Assembly (NCBI RefSeq): GCF_039555335.1
Contig: NW_027305496.1
Span: 744,001 to 808,000 of the forward strand
From: Amphiura filiformis
Lineage: Eukaryota > Echinodermata > Ophiuroidea > Amphilepidida > Amphiuridae
Length of the DNA stretch: 64,000 nucleotides
Reading direction: 5' to 3'
Position numbers and translations under genes: made by a program. Below the pieces are notes generated by a model. That model was not told the origin of the DNA. It saw only the letters and a list, made by a program, of their open reading frames with translations, and made no database searches. Positions 56,601 through 64,000 of the stretch are shown here, piece by piece (the first letter of the stretch is position 1; each line of letters starts with the position of its first letter).

Positions 56601-59600
56601 TCTTTGAAATCGTTCAAGAAAAAGGCAAGATGATCCAAAAACCCAAGGAAGATGTAAATTTTAGAGTGTTCTCGAATACGATAACTAGCGCCGTTCTTTC
56701 CATTGATTACCACATTAAAACTAGCGTTGTGCGTACATTGATTAGAACATAAAAGTGTAACTTTTCATTTCAACAAATGAGATCTTAAATCATATCTAAA
56801 GAGTACAGGTATTGACTTTATTTTTGATATATTTTTTTGCTTAGGATATACGGGGGGTAAACTGGTACCTTAATTTTGGGCAGTGTATTATATAGGTTTA
56901 TGTTTAGTAGCTCAGGGTTCCTGGTTTTACTTATAAACTTTCACTTATAAACTTCTGGCTCTCATCACCATGGGAAATATATGGGCACCCGCAGATTCTG
57001 CAAAGGCATTCAAACTCGAACAGGCGACAAAGAGCATATTATAAAACAATTACAAAGCGAAATAATCATTTGTCATACTTTACAGCTCTAGCTAATCCTT
57101 GTGATCTCTGCCCGTGCCAAAATGGAGGCACATGCTCACCTAATACTAACTGCTACTCATACCAGTGTCAGTGCGCCAACGGATTCACTGGAGCCAACTG
57201 TGAGATTGGTAAGTCGTGGTTGATGTGGTTGAGGGGGAGAGGGTGCGTTTGTATAAAAACCGAGTTATAGTTGCGTGCGTTTTACACATTGACTTAATTG
57301 AAAAGTTAAAGGTAAAGGAACACCGTAAAACATCATAACGCAGCTGAAAGTCAGTGGTACTGACCGCAACAGTAGTTGCTCCAAGGTATGTTGGAAAAAT
57401 CTAGTTGACTAGATTGAATTAAATCTACCGTAAAATATGCAATGCAACTCTGCGTCAATTACGTAAGGTGGGTTAGCATATACGTATCCTAGGGAATCCG
57501 AATATAGTAAGAATGCGCAGTGATTTGTAGTGCCCATATTAAGCAATTATGGATTAGCAGCCAGATCCTATGTGGGTAAGCTGTATGTATGGTCCATATC
57601 TGGGGGCTCAAGTGGGCTCAATTATTTAACGAGAATAACTAGAAGCTGCGCTAGAGCAAAAACTCGTATCGCCGCCAAACACAAATGTACCGGAGTCGAA
57701 CACCTTACCAATTGGCCTGATTAACATAACCGTACTAAACTACACTACAATGTCTCAACAGCTGGAATGTGTGGAACATGACCACAACGGATTGGATTAT
57801 TAAGAAGGGTTGTGTGGTGGGTGACCAGGTGTTGGGTATGTGTAACAGGAGTTGTTTTTGTGTGTAGTGGGTGTGTGTATGTGGGGGTGGGGGTTGGTGG
57901 GGTGTGTGTGCGGAGTGTGAGTGGGGAGTGTTGAGGTGGGAATGTGACGGTGAGGGTGCTCTCCCGGTATACCCAGGTATTGCACTCCTTAGTTATAGGC
58001 GGATCTAACCCATCATCATTCATTTGTTTTATATACAGCACGTACGACCAACCTAAATCTGTGTAATAATTTCCCTTGTTTGAACGGCGGTTCCTGTGTC
58101 TCACAGCATAGCGGTTCATACGTGTGTATCTGTAGGTCAGGGTGGGCAGGACGAGATTGTGGAACAGCAATCGGTAAGTCGCACTTATAGGAATTTATTT
58201 TTAAATGTTAAAACACTTACACCATCGTTCATGTATTACAGAAATACCTTATAACTGTATTAATACTACCAACAGTCAGCAATACAATCTTGAAACACCG
58301 TTGGTAATGGTCGTCACCATCGGTGTCGGCAAGCCAACGTTGTGCTAATTTGGTTCTGCCGATGCTGGCCCCATTATCGGCTAAGCAACATCGGGCCGAC
58401 TTTGGTTCAACGTCAAAAAGTGTTGTAATCGGCATAAGCACGCCAACGTTGGCCCAATGTTGTTCTGCCGATGTTGGGCAAGATATTGGTTAACCCACAT
58501 CGGCAAACATTACCTCAACGTCAGAAAGTGCTGCAGTTGATACTGGCATTCCAATGTTGTGGCAAATCTAAATTAACCAACATCGGGCGAAGATTGGACC
58601 CCTTTTTGGCTAAGCAACATCGGACGACTTTGGCTCAACGTCAGAAAGTGTTGTAATTGGCTATAGGTTAAATACTACTAATTATCTATTGCACGTTTTT
58701 CAATGGAAAAATGGCTAATTTCAGGCGGAATTTTCTCATAAAAATTATTCAGAACTGTCGCACTAAAACGCCACCAACAACTGATAAACTAGATGATTTA
58801 GATGCCAAATGATCAAAAACTCAACATAATGTTGACCTGAGCCTTTTTTTGCGCCCTCGAAGCTAAAAGTATTAGGTAGGGCGCATAAAGACCGATGTCA
58901 TATGATGAGATAAGATACAATTACGAAGCATCAAAAAACAAAATGTACTTTTTGTAAAATCAATTTTTCACAGGTACCCAAGGTATTGTTAGCGCATGTC
59001 AGAGCCTTCCATGTCAGAATGGCGCTACATGTTACGAAAGTGCCTCATGCGGTAATCAAGGACTTAGCGAGTACGTATGTGTGTGTAGACCCGGCTTTAC
59101 TGGACCATTATGTTCACAACAAACAAGTAAGCAAGATGCTTTTAATGTAAATTAAAAGTGGTCATTGAAAGGGTAAAAAGATAAGAGAGACTTTACGAAA
59201 GGATGTTTGCAAACTTACCTAGACCTCTACGCCAAGTTCACATAATCTGGTTTTCTTGATCTGATTTTAATACTTTAATACAAACGTTTAACTGGTTACA
59301 CCCACCAACAACGTGTTGACGTTTAAACTCGGGACATGCGTATCAATAAGCGAGCAGAAGTGCAAGTGACTGCAGCAAAATTTCTCTATTTTGCTGCTGT
59401 TGGGTTTTTTGTGGGTTGTTGGTCGTAAAGACTTTAGGCGCTTAATTTAACTAGACATTAATGCATTCGGTAGGTGATGACAAGTATGGATTATGTCAGG
59501 AACTTGCCGAAATATCATTATCATGTTATTTTAAAGTAGCTTTATGTTTCAATTAAATAATTATATGAAAATGTAGGCATTGATTATTCCATAAATGTTA

Positions 59601-62600
59601 TTAAACACAGCGTAATAAAATACACACGAAGACCTGAGTGCAAGAAGACCGTAAGTCCACTTGGTCCCTCAACATGTATGCATATGCACTAAAGTTGCGT
59701 ATAGTTTCTTAGGGTTTTATAATGTTTAATACATGTTCCAGGGTGAAAACAATATGAATGGTTGTGAAATATTTGTTTTGGCCCCTGGACATGTATAAAA
59801 CATTACAAAACTATACGAAACTATACGCAGCTTTTGTGTATTCATGTTGAGGGGCCAAGTGGACTTACGGTCTTCTTGCGCTCAGGTCTTCACATTCTTT
59901 CTTTCGTTCCCCTCTCTCCCATTCCCTCTTCCTTCCTCCCCTTCCCCTCTTCTCCATATAGCCACTGCCTCCCCACCCATCTATTTTTATTCTCTCATAC
60001 TTTACTCTCTACTATATAGTACCCCACTCACACTCCTTATTCCGCTTCCCAATGGCATTGCCAGGCTTTTTATTTCCAGAAGCTTTTTGAGACGAAAATT
60101 GACAAAACCGTAAAATATTACGGCGGCCAGCATCATGATGCAGTCATGTCTATAGTAGAATTCACTACGACTTTTGCAGGACTTAAACTCCATTAAAGCT
60201 ATTAAACCAAGATAACACTTATTGAAAACAGCTCAACTGATTAAATCAGATCTTCTCTGGTTGTGCACATGTGTCTGTTTTACCAGTTTACCTGTGCGGT
60301 ATCGCAATGAGCTGGTATGATGGTTTCAGTTGGGTAACCGATTATAAAGGAAACGCAAGGTAACAATGGTATGTTGGCCTTTGTTCACGAAATGAGACAA
60401 TGGTCTGCTTTTTGTTAACCAGCATACTTGAAAATGATCAACATAATGATTGTTGACTTAACACGGTTTGGAAATAATTTCTTCATAATTTTTGGTGTTA
60501 TCTGTCGTTTACATATCCTTCCTAAAACACCAAAGTACGAATATTTCCAAACATCTAAATTAGCTAAAAATTTAGGACATGTTACAAAACTATATTTTCT
60601 AGAATTTAAAAAGAGTACTTTTAATATTGGCCGGTTATTTTTCACACAGCGACGTTAACTATCAATGTACTATTACCTATAACATACACTAAAACACCAA
60701 AGTACGAATATTTCCAAACATCTAAATTATCTTAAAATTTAGGACATGTTACAAAACTATATTTTCTAGAATTTTAGAAGAGTACTTTTAATATTGGCCG
60801 GTTATTTTTCTCCCACAGCGACGTTAACTAGCTAAATCCCCATACTCCTAACGTACGCTATTTGTAGAGGTCACGCGTCAATGGTAAGAGCACTGTGTAT
60901 TGTGTGTAGGAAAACGGACAGTAACTGCAGTATGTCCAATATGTAAAATGCAGTGGCGCATACAGGGGCGGCAAAGAGGTAACTGCCAACTAGTGAGAAG
61001 CATTTTACCTCTCTGTGGTATGCTGGCAGCCCTGATATTTAACATTTTGTAAATATTTTGCACTCTTGTAAGTTTCCAGGAGCGTTTTCTTGCCCCCTAC
61101 CCATGACACACCCACCTCACACCACACCCTTTCCAGACCCTGTTATAAAGTGCCCGCTATGTCAGTGGATAGAGCGGGGGGGGGGGCACATAATTTTCCC
61201 CCTACTTCCAATGTCCTTCTCCTCAACTTTACTCCTTGCATACGAGACGCAACTTATGACATGGTTTATTGAAAAATATTTGCAGCTGCTATACTCTTCC
61301 CATAATTTAGGATACTGCTAGCTCTTTTAAAAGTAGCCACTTATACGTGAACTTCATCCCCTTCCATTTGAAGTTACCACATATCGCCATTTCGCAAGCG
61401 GACAAAAGACATTTCCAATAATTGGTCTTATAACTAGGTAGTACAAAACTTGTACAATTATTGTTCACGGTTAGACTATCTTTTGAACAGAGTGCTCAAT
61501 CCCAAAAAGGAGGAGAGTATAAAAAAGTATAAACCTCCAACTTCACGAAATAAGGCGATCATCAGACGACACGATGGAGAAAATGGTATGACTATATTTT
61601 GTATATTCCTCCGTTCGAAATGGATGGTGATCCAGCCAATTTTTCTCCGCTGTGTCGTCTGAAGATCGCCTTATGGCGTGCCACTCAAAGTAACGACTCC
61701 TATTCGAGAAGGTTCATACGTACTTCTGACTTTATACGCTACCCCTGTTTGAGATTGAGCAGTCTGTTTAAATAATAGTCTAACCATAAATAAATGTTGT
61801 TATTACGCTCCTGTTATATTTTAAACGACACTATGTTAATTACTTTTCGCCTCCTTCGTCAACAGATTTCGTTCCTACTCTTGATGTCTGCAGTTCGGAT
61901 CCCTTGTCTTGTCAGAGTGGCGGTGTGTGTTACAATGCATTCTTAACATTTGATCAGAGGACGACTTCAGTCTGTTCTTGCCCTGTAGGCTATACAGGCC
62001 AATTGTGTGAGATACAATGTAAGATGCTTTAGCTGCTGTATTAACTTTATTTTTTACGATTAATTATTAACAATATTTTTTCAGAAAATCCTAAATCAAG
62101 ATAATTAAATTTATGTATTTATGACAATGGTATTTATGTTCACACACGCGCTTTTCACCTTAAATTGCGGACTTACCTCTAACATAGGACAGTTTTCATT
62201 CTAAAACTGCTGCAAAAGACCACGAATGCATGATAATGATATTTGCTTAAAACCGTGGACCATACGTATAAAAAACTACAGTCAGCAGTTGATGGATGAA
62301 ATTCCGTTTCGTATCATACACAAAAACATTTTGGTCCACGGTTAGGCGATGAAAACACGATACACACGTCCGCAGTTCGATAGCAATACACACACTGTCC
62401 TCGGTTGGCGGCAAACACACACAGGAGAGGGGGAGGATTGTGTGGTGGGCGGTCGTTAATGGGTGCCGTCGATTTTGCATGTTTTTTTTTCAATGTCACG
62501 GCAAGCTGACAGATACAAACACACAATGCATGTATATAAAAAATATTCCAAGATACGAATACAATATTTATCATTTTTGTTAGATTTTGATCCGTGTAGC

Positions 62601-63368
62601 AGCACCCCGTGTCTGAACAACGGCGTTTGTACCTCACATAATTCGTATTTGACATGTAAATGTCAGACAGGATTCCAAGGCGTAACTTGTGCAGAAGGAG
62701 GTAAATACTGGAATGTGTCTATTGAATCGTTTTGGTTTCTAGGGGTCTATTATTTGTGATGCAGCAGTCCATCACATCATATAAAGGGGGACTTTGCGTG
62801 CAAGATAGGCCTACATCATTACATGTAAGCTTTTTAAGCCGTGCAGAGTTCGTCAGTTATGACCCCATGATAAGTATGTAGTCGTATTATACATTATTAT
62901 TATATAAATTATATGATATTATCTAAATATAGAGGCTATTACAAAATTAATTACTTTGATTAATTAATTAATTAATTATGATGACAATGTCTTCCCTAAA
63001 TTCCACACACGCAACGTCATCCTCACTTCGTCTACCCCCATTATCAAGTGCAAAGTCGTGAAAATTTGTGGAAATTTCGATATTTGCATGCATAATGAGT
63101 AGATAGTATAGCAGGTGAGTAAAGGCTTGCGTGGATTGATGTGAAAATGGAAGAAATCAACAGCAGTGGAACAGTTTGACATTGCCAAAAAATATCGGTT
63201 TTCACTATCAATACAATGATACTTTCTTTTGACTTGTTTTAAAATGTCACTGTTTAGGTCCAACAACAACAAAAGCGGCGGCTACGGCAGAATCAATCAC
63301 TACACCAAAGGAACTAGGTACCACTGAGTCATCTTTGATTACGGATTTGTCGATGACAACTGAGTCAG
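38279..63368 (+). CDS. Secreted lysozyme-like/vWA/EGF mosaic protein, 3' partial
   Basis: Eighteen phase-consistent exons give about 893 residues. Order: signal peptide (~1-22, with hydrophobic core AVLLVIV, cut near ARG/QQ); a lysozyme/transglycosylase-like domain (~25-185) with a candidate catalytic Glu65 in IACVESKDG and a GGIWQV motif; a vWA domain (~186-374) with MIDAS DGSGS (Asp199), NTGDA and ITDGQS; a PPC-like beta domain (~375-506); eight EGF modules (~507-856); a Thr-rich stalk (~857-893). The open phase-1 end implies more exons beyond the window. Chosen start: ATG 38279 in ACCATGT. This 22-nt exon ends in phase 1 and fits the strong acceptor before 43384, where the joined frame makes a textbook signal peptide. 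Role is inferred: an extracellular, possibly microbe-directed or matrix protein. It could be secreted, membrane-anchored or even a receptor, depending on the missing 3' end. Confidence 0.88.
40596..41254. mobile_element. Foldback element with minisatellite arms
   Basis: The left arm (40596-40760) is built of CTGATTACTGATT / CTGATCACTGA-type words. The right arm (41085-41254) is the inverse: AATCAGTAATCAGTTACTGA repeated about four times with alternating AACAATCAG/ATCAATCAG. A 320-bp unique centre separates them. Structure resembles foldback transposons. Confidence 0.7.
41960..42107. mobile_element. Small MITE (148 bp)
   Basis: GCTGAATTTATACTAC and GAGCGATAGCGATTGGT at the left are matched in inverse by ACCAATCGCTCAT and GTGTAAATTCAGC at the right. 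Confidence 0.8.
42690..43110 (+). mobile_element. Degenerate non-LTR retrotransposon fragment
   Basis: Plus-strand frames contain IIITDFSKAFDRVDHN (reverse transcriptase block with catalytic-type Asp), then a broken SQGTL-like segment and a YVDDL. Interrupted by stops and frame changes. Confidence 0.75.
43384..43616 (+). CDS. Mosaic exon 2: signal peptide end and lysozyme-like domain
   Basis: Acceptor CTTTTACAG, donor GTAAG, 233 nt. Encodes ITAVLLVIVTTARG, then FLRRIACVESKDGTHPNTYR and GYDGGIWQ. VESKDG and GGIWQ align with the catalytic-Glu and G-L-x-Q-I motifs of SLT/lysozyme-fold enzymes (inference). Confidence 0.88.
43680..44141. mobile_element. Composite hairpin plus MITE, copy 2 (reverse orientation)
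   Basis: ATTCTTAGTCAGT...ACTGACTAAGAAT bounds 43680-44013, followed by the GGCAGGTCCAATATTTT hairpin (to 44141), the reverse order of 15074-15602. Confidence 0.8.
44470..44496. repeat. Poly-A run
   Basis: About 22-24 consecutive A in an intron 70 bp before exon 3. No retroelement body recognised upstream. Confidence 0.7.
44569..44748 (+). CDS. Mosaic exon 3: lysozyme-like domain
   Basis: 180 nt, phase 0 on both sides. Encodes VDRIGFEDTKDT, HQAFGIDWSRVQW and PLYSAIAARLFLSNKP, helical segments fitting a lysozyme-like fold. Confidence 0.88.
45090..45556. mobile_element. TTAA-flanked MITE (459 bp) with outer inverted repeat
   Basis: TTAA at 45090 and 45553; termini AGCCATATTATAACATTT and its near inverse. 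Directly outside, GAATTTGGAGAAAACCTTCT (about 44902) is matched by its inverse at about 45559. This suggests an older element around or beside it. Confidence 0.75.
46341..46852 (+). repeat. Decayed tandem copies of the exon 4 acceptor and 5' end
   Basis: GTCGTTTACAG/GGCAATACCT recurs with acceptors ending at 46510, 46624 and (diverged) 46772, before the true one at 46862. The first copy stays open for 23 codons and keeps GQAVYWK, then TAG. GAGTCAGTAGCGTAA is shared between units. Spacing is 114, 148 and 90 bp. Confidence 0.85.
46863..46983 (+). CDS. Mosaic exon 4: end of lysozyme-like domain
   Basis: 121 nt between TTTGCAG and GTAAAA. Encodes AIPNSADIVGQAAYWKLHYN and DFIDRVEACV. Decayed copies of its 5' end with acceptors lie just upstream (46511, 46625, 46773). 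Confidence 0.88.
47400..47575. repeat. Possible tRNA-derived SINE fragment
   Basis: A GC-rich island in A/T-rich intron with AGTTCAAGTCCCGGGT (box-B-like) at about 47461-47476 and TGGCCGGGTCGTGGG upstream (box-A-like). Weak evidence. Confidence 0.3.
48015..48270 (+). repeat. Interstitial telomere-type repeat (TTAGGG)n
   Basis: About 256 bp of TTAGGG with interspersed TTATGG, TTAGGGG and TAAGGG variants; the purest core is 48115-48190. Lies in the intron between the lysozyme-like and vWA exons. Confidence 0.95.
48372..48430 (+). repeat. tRNA-like fragment with A and B boxes
   Basis: TAGCACAGTCG (box A) and GGTTCGAACCC (box B) are about 45 bp apart. T-stem and acceptor pairing are poor, so it is a SINE head or tRNA pseudogene rather than a functional tRNA. 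Confidence 0.4.
48919..49153 (+). CDS. Mosaic exon 5: vWA domain, first half
   Basis: 235 nt. Encodes GIDLAFVIDGSGSIDAINF and NTRVGVIQYSASPVIEFDF. MIDAS DxSxS-type motif intact (DGSGS). Confidence 0.95.
49289..49620 (+). CDS. Mosaic exon 6: vWA domain, second half
   Basis: 332 nt. Encodes YQDGGTNTGDAIYLM, RVAVIITDGQSQDQV, FAIGVASYDQGELNEIAND and ends with a Cys. The MIDAS Thr and Asp are present. Confidence 0.95.
49743..50060 (+). mobile_element. tRNA-derived SINE
   Basis: The head has GGCTCAGTGGTTACGG (box A) and GTGGGTTCGAGTCTCC (box B). The body continues with TGCCTCACCCAACCCAGGTA, and the tail AAAGCGCTATATAAATA plus ATTTATTTATTT resembles the 3' end of L2/CR1-type LINEs. Inserted in the intron after the vWA exons. 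Confidence 0.85.
50061..51372. other. Intron, nothing recognised
   Basis: No exon or clear mobile element. Ends in a T/TTTG-rich tract (51293-51362) before exon 7. Confidence 0.4.
51373..51500 (+). CDS. Mosaic exon 7: PPC-like beta domain, part 1
   Basis: 128 nt after TTTCAG. Encodes VRYASYRIPTTKMMTLKLE, then PSGE. Strand pattern resembles bacterial-type pre-peptidase C-terminal domains; assignment tentative. Confidence 0.75.
51501..52706. other. Intron with one weak duplicated word
   Basis: TCGGCTGTATTCCATAGTA (about 51661) and TCGGCTTCATTCCATAGTA (about 51989) suggest remnants of a repeat pair; otherwise nothing recognised. Confidence 0.4.
52707..52826 (+). CDS. Mosaic exon 8: PPC-like beta domain, part 2
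   Basis: 120 nt. Encodes GANAYLSTKIRNPNAALYDW and QVFINFNSQ, the dLYv-like core of such domains. Confidence 0.8.
53087..53327. mobile_element. AACGTTTT-family MITE, copy 3
   Basis: CCTAGCAAACACAAAACATG at the left; AAAACGGTCTGTTTTCGCTAGGG at the right (diverged inverse); interior TTTTAAAACGTTTT words as in 10159-10453. Confidence 0.75.
53430..53640. repeat. (CTTT)n microsatellite with TTTG-rich lead
   Basis: Nearly uninterrupted CTTT from about 53520 to 53618, preceded by TTTGTTTCTTTG-type sequence. Polyserine/phenylalanine reading frames here are artefacts. Confidence 0.95.
53848..53995 (+). CDS. Mosaic exon 9: PPC-like beta domain, part 3
   Basis: 148 nt between ATGTAG and GTAAG. Encodes IYMSGATDVFATIANKA, NTRYNLV and a Thr/Pro linker (PITTSPPQG). 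Confidence 0.75.
54164..54593. mobile_element. TA-flanked foldback MITE (426 bp)
   Basis: Termini TGTGACGTGTCATGTCAAAA and its inverse; arms continue GGAGACACTTTTGGGCAGG against CCTGCCCAAAAGTTTCTCC. TA on each side. Ends 21 bp before the EGF-1 exon acceptor. Confidence 0.88.
54615..54737 (+). CDS. Mosaic exon 10: EGF module 1
   Basis: 123 nt, phase 1-1. Six cysteines: CSPNKPCANGGTC then CLCQTCYTGQRC (with an extra Cys). Confidence 0.95.
55440..55562 (+). CDS. Mosaic exon 11: EGF module 2
   Basis: 123 nt, phase 1-1. CSNVACQNGGQC, CSQAYCTCPPCFYGRFC; eight cysteines, two more than the classic EGF. Confidence 0.95.
55563..56347. other. Intron, nothing recognised
   Basis: No exon, hairpin or repeat that I can support. 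Confidence 0.35.
56348..56470 (+). CDS. Mosaic exon 12: EGF module 3
   Basis: 123 nt, phase 1-1. CFNHRCQNGAMC, CRDYQCHCSGCFSGPFC; again eight cysteines. Confidence 0.95.
57086..57208 (+). CDS. Mosaic exon 13: EGF module 4
   Basis: 123 nt, phase 1-1. CDLCPCQNGGTC, CYSYQCQCANGFTGANC. Confidence 0.95.
57780..57960. repeat. GT/GGGT-rich low-complexity tract
   Basis: GTGTGTGGTGGG-type sequence with G runs, about 80 bp before exon 14. Confidence 0.6.
58039..58173 (+). CDS. Mosaic exon 14: EGF module 5
   Basis: 135 nt, phase 1-1. CNNFPCLNGGSC, SYVCICRSGWAGRDC: a classic six-Cys EGF. Confidence 0.95.
58270..58665. repeat. Tandem repeat of about 110-120 bp with CCGATGTTGG palindromes
   Basis: CAACGTCA(A/G)AAAGTG(T/C)TG recurs at about 58402, 58513 and 58632. 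Between them are ACATCGG and CCGATGTTGG words in both orientations, giving local hairpins. Confidence 0.75.
58974..59126 (+). CDS. Mosaic exon 15: EGF module 6
   Basis: 153 nt, phase 1-1. CQSLPCQNGATC, EYVCVCRPGFTGPLC. Confidence 0.93.
59628..59891. mobile_element. Foldback MITE (264 bp)
   Basis: GAAGACCTGAGTGCAAGAAG with its near inverse at the right; arms extend through GTAAGTCCACTTGG and on to ACATGT, over 100 bp. Confidence 0.85.
60522..60829. repeat. Tandem duplication, two units of about 140 bp
   Basis: AAACACCAAAGTACGAATAT through TTAATATTGGCCGGTTATTT to GCGACGTTAACT occurs at 60522-60660 and 60689-60829 with high identity. Confidence 0.85.
61469..61785. mobile_element. Foldback element (317 bp) with double hairpin
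   Basis: Outer arms GGTTAGACTAT...GTGCTCAATC with inverse at 61741-61785. An inner pair AAGGCGATCATCAGACGACAC / GTGTCGTCTGAAGATCGCCTT surrounds the centre. Ends 80 bp before the EGF-7 exon. Confidence 0.8.
61866..62018 (+). CDS. Mosaic exon 16: EGF module 7
   Basis: 153 nt, phase 1-1. CSSDPLSCQSGGVC, SVCSCPVGYTGQLC. Same length as exon 15, suggesting duplication. Confidence 0.93.
62584..62700 (+). CDS. Mosaic exon 17: EGF module 8
   Basis: 117 nt, phase 1-1. CSSTPCLNNGVC, CKCQTGFQGVTC; acceptor GTTAG. Confidence 0.92.
63258..63368 (+). CDS. Mosaic exon 18: Thr/Ser-rich stalk
   Basis: 111 nt between TTTAG and GTACA, phase 1-1. Encodes PTTTKAAATAESITTPKELG and TTESSLITD, similar in style to the aGPCR stalk exon. 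The frame is open at the donor, so the gene continues past the window. Confidence 0.75.
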
Positions 63369-64000
63369 GTACATAAATATAATCCGAACAATTTATATTA
63401 TGGAACAACCCAAAACGTCGATGAAGTCCTATAATAATTGAAAGTATTTTCGTTAGGGGGATGGTGTAAGAAATTCCAAAAACGTTTGTAGTTAAAACAT
63501 TGTTCAAGGTGGTTCTTTTTTTTCAAATTTGTGTATTTTCTGAAGTACGATATTGACGTCTCACAGTGGTTGCTTCAAAATTATTTTAAATCAAATCAAT
63601 ATTATTATTGAAACTACATGCATATATCTACAAGATATACTGATTTACATTAACATTTACCTTAACTTTGACTAAACAGCACACAGATAAAACATAGCAA
63701 TGTAAATACAAACATTGGCTGTTCAAAATCGCTGCAGTACTCGCAACCTGCAAGATCATTCAACTTAATGCAAACAAAAGATATATCCAATAGTACATGT
63801 AGCATTATTATAGGCAGTGGTCATTTTCCTTTATGCAGATGTACTGCCGCACTTTGATTCTTTTTTTTAAAGTCTAGTAGGTCCTGATGTTTTTTAGTGA
63901 AAAAAAAAAAATGAAAAAAAAAAAATATTTACACAAACCAGCATTAACTATGTTTTTAGGACCTGTTTCGGTCCGTCATTTTTGTTCATCATAAGGACAA
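63369..64000. other. Intron to window end, nothing recognised
   Basis: A/T-rich with an A run at 63900-63924. No further exon recognised, so the 3' end of the mosaic gene lies beyond. Confidence 0.4.

Overview
This is an intron-rich animal nuclear genome window, most like a marine invertebrate deuterostome. An echinoderm is my best guess, but it is unproven. The evidence is small phase-matched exons with GT-AG introns, a three-domain repertoire typical of such genomes (adhesion GPCR, fibrinogen-related protein, vWA/EGF mosaic), TTAGGG-type repeats, CR1-like and Penelope-like retroelement remains, many foldback/TTAA MITEs, and a recurring TAGGCCTA word. There are no bacterial operons, ribosome binding sites or CRISPR arrays.

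Layout. (1) Positions 1-1750: direct repeats of about 830 bp, rich in AGGTCA words. (2) Positions 2868-18154, plus strand: the 3' part of an adhesion G-protein-coupled receptor gene in 17 recognisable exons. They encode LDL-receptor class B (YWTD) propeller sequence, a Thr/Ser-rich stalk, a GAIN domain with an intact GPS, seven transmembrane segments and a short tail; the 5' end lies outside the window. Its introns hold a dead CR1-like LINE, a nested MITE and several foldback elements. (3) Positions 18155-27110: intergenic DNA with tandem repeats, a Penelope-like remnant with a GIY-YIG domain, and an LTR-retrotransposon gag-like scrap. (4) Positions 27112-31201: a recent tandem duplication carrying a single-exon, minus-strand fibrinogen-related (ficolin-like) gene. 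The right copy is nearly complete but has one in-frame TAA between coiled coil and FReD. The left copy has lost about 2.26 kb and keeps only the 5' end. (5) Positions 31202-38278: transposon-rich spacer, including a 2.0-kb TIR element and a decayed mariner-like element ending about 120 bp before the next gene. (6) Positions 38279 to the window end, plus strand: a large secreted mosaic gene in 18 exons (signal peptide, lysozyme/transglycosylase-like domain, vWA domain, a PPC-like beta domain, eight EGF modules, Thr-rich stalk). It continues beyond the window.

Nothing shows that the three genes work in one pathway. All three look like cell-surface or secreted recognition proteins with Thr-rich linkers, as is common in invertebrate immune or adhesion repertoires. 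The most interesting items are the lysozyme-like/vWA/EGF mosaic, a decayed tandem array of pseudo-exons just before one of its exons, the YWTD-containing adhesion GPCR, and repeats that place nuclear-receptor half-sites about once per helical turn.
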